A DNA stretch of 64,000 nt from Defluviicoccus sp. bin129 (GCA_002239065.1 MPNO01000003.1:92862-156861); one strand, 5' to 3'. Positions 8,461 to 16,802 are shown, counted from the first letter of the stretch. The notes: generated by a model not told the origin, from the sequence alone. Program-made: numbers and translations.

Positions 8461-9258
8461 ATGGCGCGGCAAACGGTCAACGGGGTCTCCCTCAACTACG
8501 ACGAATGGGGTACGGGCCATCCGCTGCTCCTGCTGATGGGGTTCGGCGACGGCCTGCACGCCTGGGCGAACCAGGTCCCGGCCTTCGCGGAAAAGTTCCG
8601 CACCATCGCGCTCGACCACCGGGGCTCGGGCGAATCGGAGGCGCCGCGAGGCGGCTACTCGATCCCGCAATTCGCCGACGATGCGATCGGCCTGATGGAC
8701 CGGCTCGGGGTCGAGCGGGCGCATGTGCTCGGCTACTCGATGGGCGGGCGGGTCGGCCAGGACATGGCGGCACGCTACCCCGACCGGGTCTCCGCCCTGG
8801 TGCTCGCCGCCTCGGCCGCCAGGGCCAACGCGCTCAACGTCTACAGCCTGCGCGCATCCGCCTGGCTCTACGAGACCTACGGCCCCGAAGCGGCCGCGGC
8901 GTTCGGCCCGCTGATCTCGTTTACCCACGCCTGGTTCGAGGACCGTCTCGACAGCCTCACCGAGGCGCTCGGCGAGCCGGTGGACGAGCCGATGCCGATG
9001 CACGCCTATCGCGGCCATGTCGAGGCGATCGAGAATCACGATTCGACCCCCATATTGGGGCGCATCGCCGCGCCGACGCTGGTGCTGATGGGGGATGCCG
9101 AGTGGCTCAACCCGATGGCGGACGCCCGCGTCATGCTCGACGGGATCGCGGGCGCCACGCTCCGCGTGCTGGAGCACGGCGGGCACGGCTTCCTGTGGGA
9201 GATCCCGGAGGCGTTCAACCGGGCGGTGATCGATTTCCTCGACCCGCTGACGCCGTGA
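8461..9258 (+). CDS. Alpha/beta hydrolase
   Basis: A 265-residue alpha/beta hydrolase. The nucleophile elbow is GYSMGG (about residue 97), the oxyanion region LLLLMGFGDGLHAW, the acid lies in LMGDAEWLNP and the histidine in EHGGHGFLW. Relatives include 3-oxoadipate enol-lactonase and RutD-like hydrolases. It begins one base after the monooxygenase stop, implying a shared transcript and possibly action on the oxidised product. Exact ester, lactone or carbamate substrate cannot be inferred. Confidence 0.85.
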   Translation: MARQTVNGVSLNYDEWGTGHPLLLLMGFGDGLHAWANQVPAFAEKFRTIALDHRGSGESEAPRGGYSIPQFADDAIGLMDRLGVERAHVLGYSMGGRVGQDMAARYPDRVSALVLAASAARANALNVYSLRASAWLYETYGPEAAAAFGPLISFTHAWFEDRLDSLTEALGEPVDEPMPMHAYRGHVEAIENHDSTPILGRIAAPTLVLMGDAEWLNPMADARVMLDGIAGATLRVLEHGGHGFLWEIPEAFNRAVIDFLDPLTP

Positions 9259-9282
9259 TTGGCCGTCCAATTGGCGACGGTG

Positions 9283-9331
9283 TTGACGAATTGAGAATTA
9301 ATAGTAGACTACGCTATTAGCGTGTTATACT
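9283..9331 (+). promoter_or_regulatory. higBA promoter and probable autoregulatory operator
   Basis: An AT-rich island in GC-rich surroundings. TTGACG (9283-9288) and TAGACT (9305-9310) are spaced 16 bp, and a second -10-like TATACT lies at 9326-9331. Two inverted repeats overlap this area: GTAG-A-CTAC (9304-9312) and CGCTA-T-TAGCG (9312-9322). They fit a HigA/XRE binding site that would block RNA polymerase. Direct promoter evidence is lacking. Confidence 0.6.
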
Positions 9332-9340
9332 AATGGACGT

Positions 9341-9622
9341 ATGATCCGCAGTTTCAGGAGCGCGGATACGGAAGCCATCGCGAACCGGGAGCGGTGCAGG
9401 AGATTCCCCGCGGACATCCAGCGCCGGGCGCAGACCAAGCTGATGATGCTCAACAACGCCAGGGACCTGAACGATCTGCGGGTGCCGCCGGGAAACCGTC
9501 TGGAAGCGCTTTCCGGGGATCGTGAGGGCCAGTACAGCATCCGCATCAACGAACGGTGGCGGGTCTGCTTTTCCTGGCGTCAGGGAGATGCATTTGACGT
9601 CGAGATCGTCGACTACCACTGA
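9341..9622 (+). CDS. higB: HigB-type toxin (RelE superfamily mRNA interferase)
   Basis: A 93-residue HigB homologue with near-canonical features: MIRSFRSADTEAIA start, RRAQTKLMMLNNARDLNDLRVPPGN in the middle, and the signature INERWRVCFSWRQGDAFDVEIVDYH at the end. It is upstream of higA with a 12-bp gap. The sequence is only distantly similar to the higB at 746-1018, so this is an independent system rather than a recent duplicate. A palindromic operator overlaps its promoter. Confidence 0.92.
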   Translation: MIRSFRSADTEAIANRERCRRFPADIQRRAQTKLMMLNNARDLNDLRVPPGNRLEALSGDREGQYSIRINERWRVCFSWRQGDAFDVEIVDYH

Positions 9623-9634
9623 GGGCGTCGGACC

Positions 9635-9964
9635 ATGACCGAATCGACACCGCCCGCGCGCGGGAAGCTGCCCCCGATTCATCCCGGGGAGATCCTGAAG
9701 GACGCGTTTCTCGCTCCCATGAAGATCACGCAATACCGGCTGGCCAAGACGATCGGCGTGGACCCGAGGCGCGTGCATGCGATCGTCCACGGCGAGCGGT
9801 CCGTCACGGCGGAGACCGCGCTGCTGTTTTCCCGGTTCTTCGGGAATTCGGCGGAGTTCTGGATCGGTCTCCAGAGCCAGTACGACTTGGAGCGGGAACG
9901 GGACCGTCTCGCAGACAGGCTCGCCAGGGTGCCTGCCCACCGCGCCCACCCTCATCCTGAGTAG
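9635..9964 (+). CDS. higA: HigA family antitoxin
   Basis: A 109-residue HigA antitoxin with the classic opening PIHPGEILKDAFLAPMKITQYRLAKTIG and an XRE helix-turn-helix (residues about 33-55), followed by SAEFWIGLQSQYDLERERDRL. It binds HigB and the operon's operator. The last residues (HRAHPHPE) and the stop codon come from a REP-like palindrome that starts at about 9946, so the natural C-terminus appears to have been replaced or extended by the repeat. Confidence 0.92.
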   Translation: MTESTPPARGKLPPIHPGEILKDAFLAPMKITQYRLAKTIGVDPRRVHAIVHGERSVTAETALLFSRFFGNSAEFWIGLQSQYDLERERDRLADRLARVPAHRAHPHPE

Positions 9965-9992
9965 CGCGCCGGAGGCGGGCGTATCGAGGCGG
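9946..9992 (+). repeat. REP/BIME-like intergenic palindrome
   Basis: The segment opens with CACCCTCATCCTGAG and continues through a GCGCGCC-GGA-GGCGGGC hairpin to GTATCGAGGCGGAT. It resembles the short intergenic palindromes (CATCCTGAGG, stem, TCGAAGGATG) that are scattered through many alphaproteobacterial genomes, in a degenerate form. It overlaps the 3' end of higA. The following 190 bp to the next start hold nothing I recognise. Confidence 0.5.
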
Positions 9993-10180
9993 ATCGCCGC
10001 GAGGCGGTGAAGCGGGACGACCCGGCGGAGAACGCGATCGGCCTTGCCGTCACCGCGCGCCGGCCCGCCCCGCATCCCCGCGCGACCCGGACCCGGCTTG
10101 CCTCCCATGCCCCCCGGTGCGAGGCTCTTCGCTGCGATCCCAACCGGCCCGCCCCGGGCCAGCAGAAGGAGCCATGCGGC

Positions 10181-11248
10181 ATGGCCAAACACCCCTTTCC
10201 GGTCTTCGACGGCGACGGGCATGTGCTGGAGGACGACGACGAGCTGCTGCAGCACTACGAGGGCCGCTTCGAGAACATGCGGATGCAGCGGACCTTCGGG
10301 ATCTGGCCGAGCCTCGACGGCTGGTCGCGCGGCGTGATCAACAGCACCGAGGACGCGGAGCGCCGGTACTTCCACACCAACGCCGACGTGTGGCGCGAAA
10401 TGGTGGATTTGATCGGGATCGAGGGGACGGTGCTCTACCCGACCGCCGGGCTCGCCTGCGGGCTGATCTCCGACGTCGAATGGGCGGCCGCCACCGCGAC
10501 GGCCTACAACAACTGGCTGGAGGCCCGCTACACCAGCCAGGACGAGCGGTTCCACGGCGCCGGCATGCTGGCGGTGCAGGACCCGGAAGCCGCGGCGGCC
10601 GAGATCGCGCGCTGCAAGACCGGGCGGGTGCGCTTCCCGGCCTGCGTGCTGCCGTCGATGACGGTCCTCGGCAAGACCTACGGAGACGACTTCTTCGCGC
10701 CGATCTTCGAGGCGGCGGAGAAGCACCAGATGCCGCTCGCCATCCACGGCGCGCCGAGCCGCGGGCTCGGCTTCGACCACTTCACCGAGTTCGTCAAGGT
10801 GCACACGCTGGAACACCCGTTCCCGCTGATGATTCAGCTCACCGACATCGTCTTCTCGGGCGTCTTCGACCGCTGGCCCGGGCTCCGCATCGCCTTCCTC
10901 GAAGGCGGCTGCACCTGGGTGCCGTTCATGATGGACCGGATGGACTACGAGTACGATTCGATCTTCGGCGCCGCCGCGCGCAAGCGGCTGAACAAGCGGC
11001 CGTCGGACTATATCCGCGAGGGCGACAATTTCTGGGTGGCGATGGAGCTCGGCGAGCGCGGCCTCAAATACGCGATCGACGCGATGGGCTCCGAGCGGAT
11101 CCTGTATGCGTCGGACTATCCGCACGAGCCGACGGAAGAGGATTTGACCACCGAGCTGCCCGAGTTCATCGCCTCCAACGATTACAGCGAGGCGGTCAAG
11201 CGGAACCTGCTCTACAACAACATGATCGCGTTCTACCGTCTCGACTGA
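10181..11248 (+). CDS. Amidohydrolase family 2 protein (ACMSD-like)
   Basis: A 355-residue TIM-barrel metal-dependent hydrolase of the Amidohydro_2 family. The N-terminal metal motif is FDGDGHVLEDDDEL, a shared central His is in MPLAIHGAPSRGLGFDH, and the distal Asp is in RILYASDYPHEPTE. The family includes ACMS decarboxylase and gamma-resorcylate decarboxylase. The ATG at 10181 is preceded by AAGGAG at good spacing, whereas the longer upstream frame is low-complexity. Likely a decarboxylase or hydrolase of an aromatic-derived acid. Confidence 0.85.
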   Translation: MAKHPFPVFDGDGHVLEDDDELLQHYEGRFENMRMQRTFGIWPSLDGWSRGVINSTEDAERRYFHTNADVWREMVDLIGIEGTVLYPTAGLACGLISDVEWAAATATAYNNWLEARYTSQDERFHGAGMLAVQDPEAAAAEIARCKTGRVRFPACVLPSMTVLGKTYGDDFFAPIFEAAEKHQMPLAIHGAPSRGLGFDHFTEFVKVHTLEHPFPLMIQLTDIVFSGVFDRWPGLRIAFLEGGCTWVPFMMDRMDYEYDSIFGAAARKRLNKRPSDYIREGDNFWVAMELGERGLKYAIDAMGSERILYASDYPHEPTEEDLTTELPEFIASNDYSEAVKRNLLYNNMIAFYRLD

Positions 11249-11291
11249 GGCGTCGCCGGTCGAAATGACGAAGAGGCGGGCGCCGGACGCC

Positions 11292-11765
11292 CTACAGCGG
11301 CACGGCGAGCAGGTTGTCGATCGCGAAGGTGTCGGCGATGACGATCTTCTCGCGGAAGCGGGGGCGGTCGGCCTCGAAGACGATCTCGTCCTCGTACTTG
11401 CCGGTCGAGTAGATCCGGGTCTCGCCCTCCTCGGTCGAGTGCAGGACGAGGTAGCTCGCCGAGGTCGCGAACGCGCCCGCGCGCTCGCCGTGCACCCGGA
11501 CATTGGCGATCAGGTGGCGGATGTGGAGGTACGGGTAGGTGAGGGTGTCCCTGAGCACCGTCACCCGATCCTCCACCGCGCCCCGCGAATCGCAGAAGAT
11601 CATCGCCCCCGGCAGGCCGAGATCCCGGTTCTCGCGCGACTGGACCTCGTAGCGGCACGACTCGGCGAAGAACCCGGGCCAGTCCTCGAAGCGGCGCTCG
11701 TCGAGGCAGAGCGCGTAGTCGCTGTAGAGGTCGAGAATGGCGAAGACGGCGCCGTCATCCGCCAT
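11292..11765 (-). CDS. Aromatic-ring-hydroxylating dioxygenase, small (beta) subunit
   Basis: A 157-residue NTF2-fold protein matching the beta subunit of ring-hydroxylating dioxygenases: FAILDLYSDYALCLDERRFEDWPGFFAESCRYEV at the start and the core segment TYPYLHIRHLIANVRV. Beta subunits support the alpha3beta3 oxygenase structurally. It overlaps the end of the alpha-subunit gene by 11 bp and is read after it. No ferredoxin or reductase gene lies next to the pair, so electron transfer must be supplied from elsewhere. Confidence 0.9.
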   Translation of the reverse strand: MADDGAVFAILDLYSDYALCLDERRFEDWPGFFAESCRYEVQSRENRDLGLPGAMIFCDSRGAVEDRVTVLRDTLTYPYLHIRHLIANVRVHGERAGAFATSASYLVLHSTEEGETRIYSTGKYEDEIVFEADRPRFREKIVIADTFAIDNLLAVPL

Positions 11766-13038
11766 TGGCGGCCGCCCCGTCGAACCCCACCGCCCTGCGG
11801 TAGTACTGCCAGAAGCCGCGCAGCGCGACCTCCTGGGCGAGGGTGTCCCGGTCGCCGACCGCGCCGCGGCCGCCCATCTCGATGAACGAGTGCTCGCCGG
11901 TCTGCGTCCGCGTACCCTGCTGGACCAGGCGGGCGGCCTCGCCGTCCTCCATCGAGATATAGCCCGCCGGGCCGATCATGTTGGCGAGCCTGAGCTTGTC
12001 CTCGTGCTCGCTCTCGCTGCCGCCCTCGTAGCCGAAATAGGTCCAGTAGATCTCGAATTTTTCGGGCCCCTTGGGGCGGACATGGCGGATCTGGAAGGCG
12101 TTGTCGACCTGGGCCACGACCAGCGAGGGGAAGATCGAGAGGATCACCGTCGTGGTGCTGTCGCCGAGCGATTTCTCGGTGCCGATGATGCGCGGGTCCT
12201 TGAGCGCGTAGTCCGGGCGGTATTTCGAATTGGTCTTGTACTGCTCGGCCAGCAAGGCGTGATCCTTGGCGTCGTCCGGGTTGGTCTCGACATGGATGCA
12301 GTTGTTCTTGCCGTCGGCGTCGAGATAGGTGCCGCCGGTCATCGCCGGCGTCTGGATGCCGAAGCTGACATGGAACAGGTGCAGGAGCGGCGCGTGGTAG
12401 GGATCGCGCGTGTTCTCGGCATACAGCTTCCAGTTCGCTTCCACCACCTGGCGGAAATAGCCCAGGATGCGGATCGGCCGGCTCGTGATGCGCTCGATAT
12501 GCCGCAGCGCGACCGGGCCGAGATAGTCTTCCAGCGGCTGCGGGTCCTCGGCGAAGCAGCCGAACACCAGTCCGCGGAAGGACGCGGTGCGGAGCTTGCG
12601 CATGCCCCGCCCGGCGACCTCGAAATCGTCGGGCATGCCGCCCTTGCCCTTGACCCCCTTCTGCTGCGGCACCGCGAGCAGGTTCCCCGCATGGTCGTAG
12701 CACCACATGTGGTAGGGGCAGTTGAACTGCCTGGCATTGCCGCGCAGCCGGGTGACCACCTGCGCGCCGCGATGGGTGCAGCGGTTCTCGAAGGCATGGA
12801 TCGCGCCGTCCCCGCCGCGCACCGCGACGACGCGGCGCTCGCCGAAATAGGTCGTCGTGTAGTCGCCCTCGTTCGGGATCTCCTGCTCCAGGGCGAGATA
12901 CTGCCAGTGCCCGCCGGCGAAGAGCCGGTCGAGCTCGATGTCGTAGAGCGCGCGGTCGTTGAACACCTCGAACGGCACTCTGGTGCAGTCCTCGGCGGTC
13001 CATCGGATATCGAGCCCGGTGCGGCGGGGCGCGGTCAT
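11755..13038 (-). CDS. Rieske aromatic-ring-hydroxylating dioxygenase, alpha subunit
   Basis: A 427-residue oxygenase alpha subunit. The Rieske [2Fe-2S] ligands are in ENRCTHRGAQV and FNCPYHMWCYD. The mononuclear iron site is in the segment ENTRDPYHAPLLHLFHVSF (two His). It dihydroxylates an aromatic ring using electrons from a separate reductase. The ATG at 13038 has GGAG eight bases upstream, while the longer frame lacks family similarity. The gene overlaps its beta subunit. Substrate class (carboxylated or hydrocarbon aromatic) is undetermined. Confidence 0.92.
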   Translation of the reverse strand: MTAPRRTGLDIRWTAEDCTRVPFEVFNDRALYDIELDRLFAGGHWQYLALEQEIPNEGDYTTTYFGERRVVAVRGGDGAIHAFENRCTHRGAQVVTRLRGNARQFNCPYHMWCYDHAGNLLAVPQQKGVKGKGGMPDDFEVAGRGMRKLRTASFRGLVFGCFAEDPQPLEDYLGPVALRHIERITSRPIRILGYFRQVVEANWKLYAENTRDPYHAPLLHLFHVSFGIQTPAMTGGTYLDADGKNNCIHVETNPDDAKDHALLAEQYKTNSKYRPDYALKDPRIIGTEKSLGDSTTTVILSIFPSLVVAQVDNAFQIRHVRPKGPEKFEIYWTYFGYEGGSESEHEDKLRLANMIGPAGYISMEDGEAARLVQQGTRTQTGEHSFIEMGGRGAVGDRDTLAQEVALRGFWQYYRRAVGFDGAAANGG

Positions 13039-13147
13039 CTCGGGTGCTCCGCATGTGTGGCGACCGCCGGATGGTGGCCCGATTCCGCGTGACACGCAAT
13101 GCGCGGCGGGCGCATCATCGGCGGGTTGCGGCGACGGAGGATGGGCG

Positions 13148-13621
13148 ATGAAACCGGCCGGATTGGGAGTCTTCCTATCGACGATGGCGGCCTTCCTGTT
13201 CTGCGCCGCGGTCGCCGCGGCGCCGTCCAGCGACCCGCCCCAGAGCGCCCCCGCCAACCCGGACTACGAGAAGGCGGCGGCGCTGATCGAGGCGGAGAAA
13301 TTCGCCGAAGCCCTGCCGCTCCTTCGCAAGGCCGAGGCGGCGGAGCCCGACAGCGCGGACGTCCACAACTATCTCGGCTACGCGCTGCGCAAGCTGAAGA
13401 ACTACGACGCGGCCCTGAAGCACTACAAGATCGCGCTGAGACTCGCGCCGAAACACCGCGGGGCGAACGAGTATCTCGGCGAGCTCTACCTCGTGCTCGG
13501 CGACCTTGAGAAGGCCGAGGAGCGCCTCGCCGTGCTCGACAAGGCCTGCCTGTTCGGCTGCGAGGAATACACCGAGCTCAAGGACGCGATCGCCGCCTAC
13601 AAGGCCAGGCTGGGCCAGTGA
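13148..13621 (+). CDS. Secreted tetratricopeptide-repeat protein
   Basis: A 157-residue protein with an N-terminal signal peptide (LGVFLSTMAAFLFCAAVAAA, cleavage likely after AAA) and about three TPR-like units: YEKAAALIEAEKFAEALPLL, NYLGYALRKLKNYDAALKHY and NEYLGELYLVLGDLEKAEERL. Two cysteines near the end (CLFGC) could form a disulfide. TPR domains mediate protein-protein contacts, here presumably in the periplasm. It diverges from the dioxygenase alpha gene. No specific function can be assigned. Confidence 0.8.
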   Translation: MKPAGLGVFLSTMAAFLFCAAVAAAPSSDPPQSAPANPDYEKAAALIEAEKFAEALPLLRKAEAAEPDSADVHNYLGYALRKLKNYDAALKHYKIALRLAPKHRGANEYLGELYLVLGDLEKAEERLAVLDKACLFGCEEYTELKDAIAAYKARLGQ

Positions 13622-13633
13622 CGGGCCGGGCCG

Positions 13634-15034
13634 CTAAACCACCGGCCAGCGCGAGATCGGCTTGACGTTGGCGCGCTCGATCAGCCGGGGCGCGAGCTCG
13701 CGGCAGCGCGCGTGCACCTCGGCGAGGTCCATGGTGGCGAGCTCGCGGTTCTCCATCAGGATCCTGCCGTCGACCATCACCGTGTCGACGCAGTCGCCGC
13801 TCGCCGCATAGACCAGGCTGTAGACCAGATTGTAGCTCGGCACCCATTCCGGCCGGTCGATGTCGAGCAGGATCAGGTCCGCCTTGCGGCCGGGCTCCAG
13901 GGCGCCGAGATCGTCCTCCCAGCCGGTCGCGCGCGCGCCGTCCAGCGTCGCCATCTCGATCACCTCTTCCGCGGTTATGACCTCCGGGTCGAGGCGCGCA
14001 TCCTTGGGCAGGGTGGCGGCGAGGAACATCGCCTGGAACATGTCCTTGTGGTCGGCCGAGTTCACCCCGTCGCACCCCAAGGCCACCGTCACCCCCTTCT
14101 CGCGCATCTCCAGGAACTTGCCCATGCGGGTGGTCCCCTTGGCGAGCTTGAGCGCCGCCGGCGGGTTCTGGCAGACCTTGGCGTCGGTCTCGGCCAGCAT
14201 GTCGACCTCGAACGACTCCACCGCCGTCATGTGGTTGAGATAGACGTTGGGGCCGAGCGCGCCGATCTCGTACATGTGCTCGACCGGGCGGTGGCCGGTC
14301 GCCTTGAGCTCGCTTGCCACCTCCTCCTGCGAGCTCGCCTTGTGCATCAGCGCGAAGGTGCCGTACTGCGCGGCGATCTCCCGTGCGCCTCTGGTGAGCT
14401 CGTCGGAGCAGGTGCCGACCCCCTCGATGGTGGCGAACACGCGGATCCGCCCGTCGGCCGAGCGGTCCCAGCTCCTGATATTGGACTCGGTGATCTCGAG
14501 CGCCTCGTCGAGGGTCATCGGCAGGAAGTAGTCCGGGCATTTCTGCCCGTCCGGGCCGTCATGGTCCCACACCCAGCTCCCCGTGGTGGCGCGCATCCCG
14601 GTCTCCTCGATCGCCGTGAGCGTGCTGGCGAGGAACTTGCAGCCGGGCTCGACGAAGCAGGTGGTGCCCGAGCGGATCATCTCCGCCATCAGGCACTTGG
14701 AATACCAGTACTCGTCCTCTTCGGTGATCGCGTCGAGATAGGGGTAGCACCAGTCCTTGAGCCAGTCGCTGGTCCTCAGATTGTCCGGGATCAGCCCGCG
14801 CGCGAGCTCGATCAGATGGGCGTGGCCGTCGATCAGCCCCGGCATGACCAATTTCAGCGAGGCGTCGATGGTCCGCGCCGGGGCGTAGGCGGCATCGAGC
14901 TCGGCCGTCTTGCCGACCGCGACGATGCGGTCGCCGCGCACCGCGACCGCGCCGTCGGTGACGATGCGGCGCGCGCCGTCGACGGTGAGGATCGTGCCGT
15001 TCCGGATCAGGATATCGACCGCTTCGGGCGCCAT
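13634..15034 (-). CDS. Amidohydrolase of the AtzA/TrzN/cytosine deaminase-like group
   Basis: A 466-residue amidohydrolase. It has the N-terminal beta-sandwich (LIRNGTILTVDGARRIVTDG), the metal motif MPGLIDGHAHLIELARG, a downstream His in LNHMTAVESFEV and the Asp in LGCDGVNSADHKDMFQAM. Relatives deaminate or dechlorinate N-heterocycles or hydrolyse guanidino compounds. In the LMHKASSQEEV segment the sequence departs from the usual HxxE motif. Its ATG has GGGAGG upstream. An insertion sequence begins 65 bp upstream and may have replaced its original promoter region. Confidence 0.83.
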   Translation of the reverse strand: MAPEAVDILIRNGTILTVDGARRIVTDGAVAVRGDRIVAVGKTAELDAAYAPARTIDASLKLVMPGLIDGHAHLIELARGLIPDNLRTSDWLKDWCYPYLDAITEEDEYWYSKCLMAEMIRSGTTCFVEPGCKFLASTLTAIEETGMRATTGSWVWDHDGPDGQKCPDYFLPMTLDEALEITESNIRSWDRSADGRIRVFATIEGVGTCSDELTRGAREIAAQYGTFALMHKASSQEEVASELKATGHRPVEHMYEIGALGPNVYLNHMTAVESFEVDMLAETDAKVCQNPPAALKLAKGTTRMGKFLEMREKGVTVALGCDGVNSADHKDMFQAMFLAATLPKDARLDPEVITAEEVIEMATLDGARATGWEDDLGALEPGRKADLILLDIDRPEWVPSYNLVYSLVYAASGDCVDTVMVDGRILMENRELATMDLAEVHARCRELAPRLIERANVKPISRWPVV

Positions 15035-15099
15035 GGCTGCCTCCCTGCCTGCGCGAAGCCTAGCCGCCGTCCGCGGGCGCGGCAATGCGTGCCGTGGGA

Positions 15100-16509
15100 C
15101 TGTCGCTAGCACATGATCTGTCCGGCTTAGGTAGCACGTGAGTTGTCCGGTTAGGTGTCTCGGAGAGGAGGCACCTGGATGAACCGGACGATGTGGCTAC
15201 AGGAGCGGAGGATGGAGAAGTTTTGCGATGTTCTGGGACGCTACGAGGCGAAGCGTTTGTCGGCGCTGGATGCGGCCGAGCTTCTGGGGATGTCGGAGCG
15301 CGGCTTCCGGCGCTACCGGCGGCGCTACGAAGAGGAAGGTCTGGACGGGCTGTTCGACCGCCGGCTCGGCAAGGCGTCGGCGCGGCGGGTCTCTGTGGAT
15401 CGGATCGCGTGGATGCTGGAGCAGTACCGCACCCGCCATGTCGGCTGGACGGTCAAGCACTTCCACGACCATCTGTGCGAGCATCACGGCTTCACCTTGA
15501 GCTACAGCTGGACCAGGACGGTGTTGCAGCGGGCGGGTCTGGTATCGCGGGCGCCGCGGCGCGGGGCGCATCGCCGGCGGCGGCCGCGCAAGCCCTGCGT
15601 CGGCATGATGCTGCATCAGGACGGCTCGCGTCATGCGTGGCTGGCGGGCCGGGCGCCGCTCGACCTGATCGTCACCCTGGACGACGCCACCTCGGAGATC
15701 TACTCGGCCTTCCTGGTCGAGGAGGAAGGCACCGCGTCCACCTTCCGGGCGCTCAAGGCGGTGTTCGCCGAGCACGGCCTGCCCGGCGCGCTGTATACCG
15801 ACCGCGGCAGCCACTACTTCCACACGCCCGAGGCCGGCGGCAAGGTGGACAAGGGGCGGCGCAGCCAGGTCGGGCGCGCCCTGCACCAGCTCGGCATCGA
15901 GCACATCGCCGCCTACTCCCCCGAGGCGAGGGGCCGCTCCGAGCGCGCCTTCGGCACCCTCCAGGATCGCCTGGTCAAGGAGCTCGCGCTGGCCGGCATC
16001 GCCACCGTCGAGGCCGCCAACCGCTTCATCGCAGAGCGCTACCTGCCCGAGCACAACCGCCGCTTCGCCGTCCCGCCCGAGCTCGAGGACTCAGCCTTCG
16101 TGCCGCTCGTCCGGCCCGACCAGATCGACGACATTCTCTGCCTGCATGCCGAGCGCGTGGTCGCCCGCGACAACACCGTGCGCTACGGCAACCGGGTCCT
16201 GCAGCTCCCCGCCGGGCCCCATCGCCCCCACTACGTCAAGGCGCACGTCCGCGTGCACGAGTACCCCGACGGCACGCTCGCCGTCTTCCACGGACCCAGA
16301 TGCCTCGCCCGCTACCACGCCGATGGCAAACCGTCAGAAACCCCAAACCGGAAGGCCGCGTGACCCGCTTCGACGCGACCCGCCGCAGGCCTGTGGACAA
16401 GTGGACAGCCGCTCCGCGCCTGACCACTTCCCCACAGGCCCAACAACCTCAACAGAAGCGGTCAATCGATGTGCTAGCAAAACCGGACAAATCTACTTGC
16501 TAGCGACAG
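15100..16509 (+). mobile_element. ISNCY-type insertion sequence, complete
   Basis: A 1.41-kb element bounded by perfect 12-bp terminal inverted repeats (CTGTCGCTAGCA at 15100-15111 and its complement at 16498-16509). Imperfect 19-bp direct repeats with the pattern TAGCAC-TGTCCGG at 15107-15125 and 15132-15150, and related copies near the right end, are probable transposase-binding sites. It encodes one transposase. No target duplication is evident in the flanks, consistent with recombination or deletion at this site. It abuts a truncated FAH-family gene on the right. Confidence 0.88.
15179..16363 (+). CDS. ISNCY family DDE transposase
   Basis: A 394-residue transposase. The N-terminal helix-turn-helix (LSALDAAELLGMSERGFRRY, about residues 29-48) is followed by an integrase core with the catalytic triad: Asp in LIVTLDDATSEI, Asp in ALYTDRGSHYF and Glu in EARGRSERAFG. 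The ATG at 15179 follows a strong AGGAGG; a GTG 24 bp upstream is also in frame. The opening residues MNRTMWLQERRMEKF are typical of ISNCY transposases. The frame is intact, so the element could still be active. Confidence 0.92.
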   Translation: MNRTMWLQERRMEKFCDVLGRYEAKRLSALDAAELLGMSERGFRRYRRRYEEEGLDGLFDRRLGKASARRVSVDRIAWMLEQYRTRHVGWTVKHFHDHLCEHHGFTLSYSWTRTVLQRAGLVSRAPRRGAHRRRRPRKPCVGMMLHQDGSRHAWLAGRAPLDLIVTLDDATSEIYSAFLVEEEGTASTFRALKAVFAEHGLPGALYTDRGSHYFHTPEAGGKVDKGRRSQVGRALHQLGIEHIAAYSPEARGRSERAFGTLQDRLVKELALAGIATVEAANRFIAERYLPEHNRRFAVPPELEDSAFVPLVRPDQIDDILCLHAERVVARDNTVRYGNRVLQLPAGPHRPHYVKAHVRVHEYPDGTLAVFHGPRCLARYHADGKPSETPNRKAA

Positions 16510-16511
16510 CG

Positions 16512-16802
16512 TCAGGCGGTCAGACCCCGGTACCTCCGCGGTTCCGCCCGAACGAACAGGAGTATGTGTGAGCCCGTCCAGGCACGACAATCTTCATATT
16601 GGCGGCGCGCGCGGCTTGCACACAGGCGGGCGAGGTCTTCCCGCATCGCTTCGAAACCGTCGACGATGCCGTTCATCGTATCCGCCGGGGTTCGACCGGC
16701 CGGACCGCGGATCGCCCCGGCGATGTCCACGACGCCCCGGATCGTCAGCAGGCCGGGCCGGATCTCCCCGCCGTCGCGGCTTTGAAAGGGCACGAGCTTC
16801 AC
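16512..16802 (-). pseudogene. Fumarylacetoacetate hydrolase-family gene, truncated by the IS
   Basis: From a GTG at 16802 (RBS GGAGAGAAG) the frame reads KLVPFQSRDGGEIRPGLLT, IRGVVDIAGAI and ending EAMREDLARL. This is the N-terminal domain of FAH/2-hydroxyhepta-2,4-diene-1,7-dioate isomerase proteins. Only 96 codons remain before a stop at the insertion-sequence border; the catalytic C-terminal domain (about 200 residues) is gone and is not found on the other side of the element. It lies 44 bp behind the cyclase gene and was probably co-transcribed with it. Confidence 0.7.
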
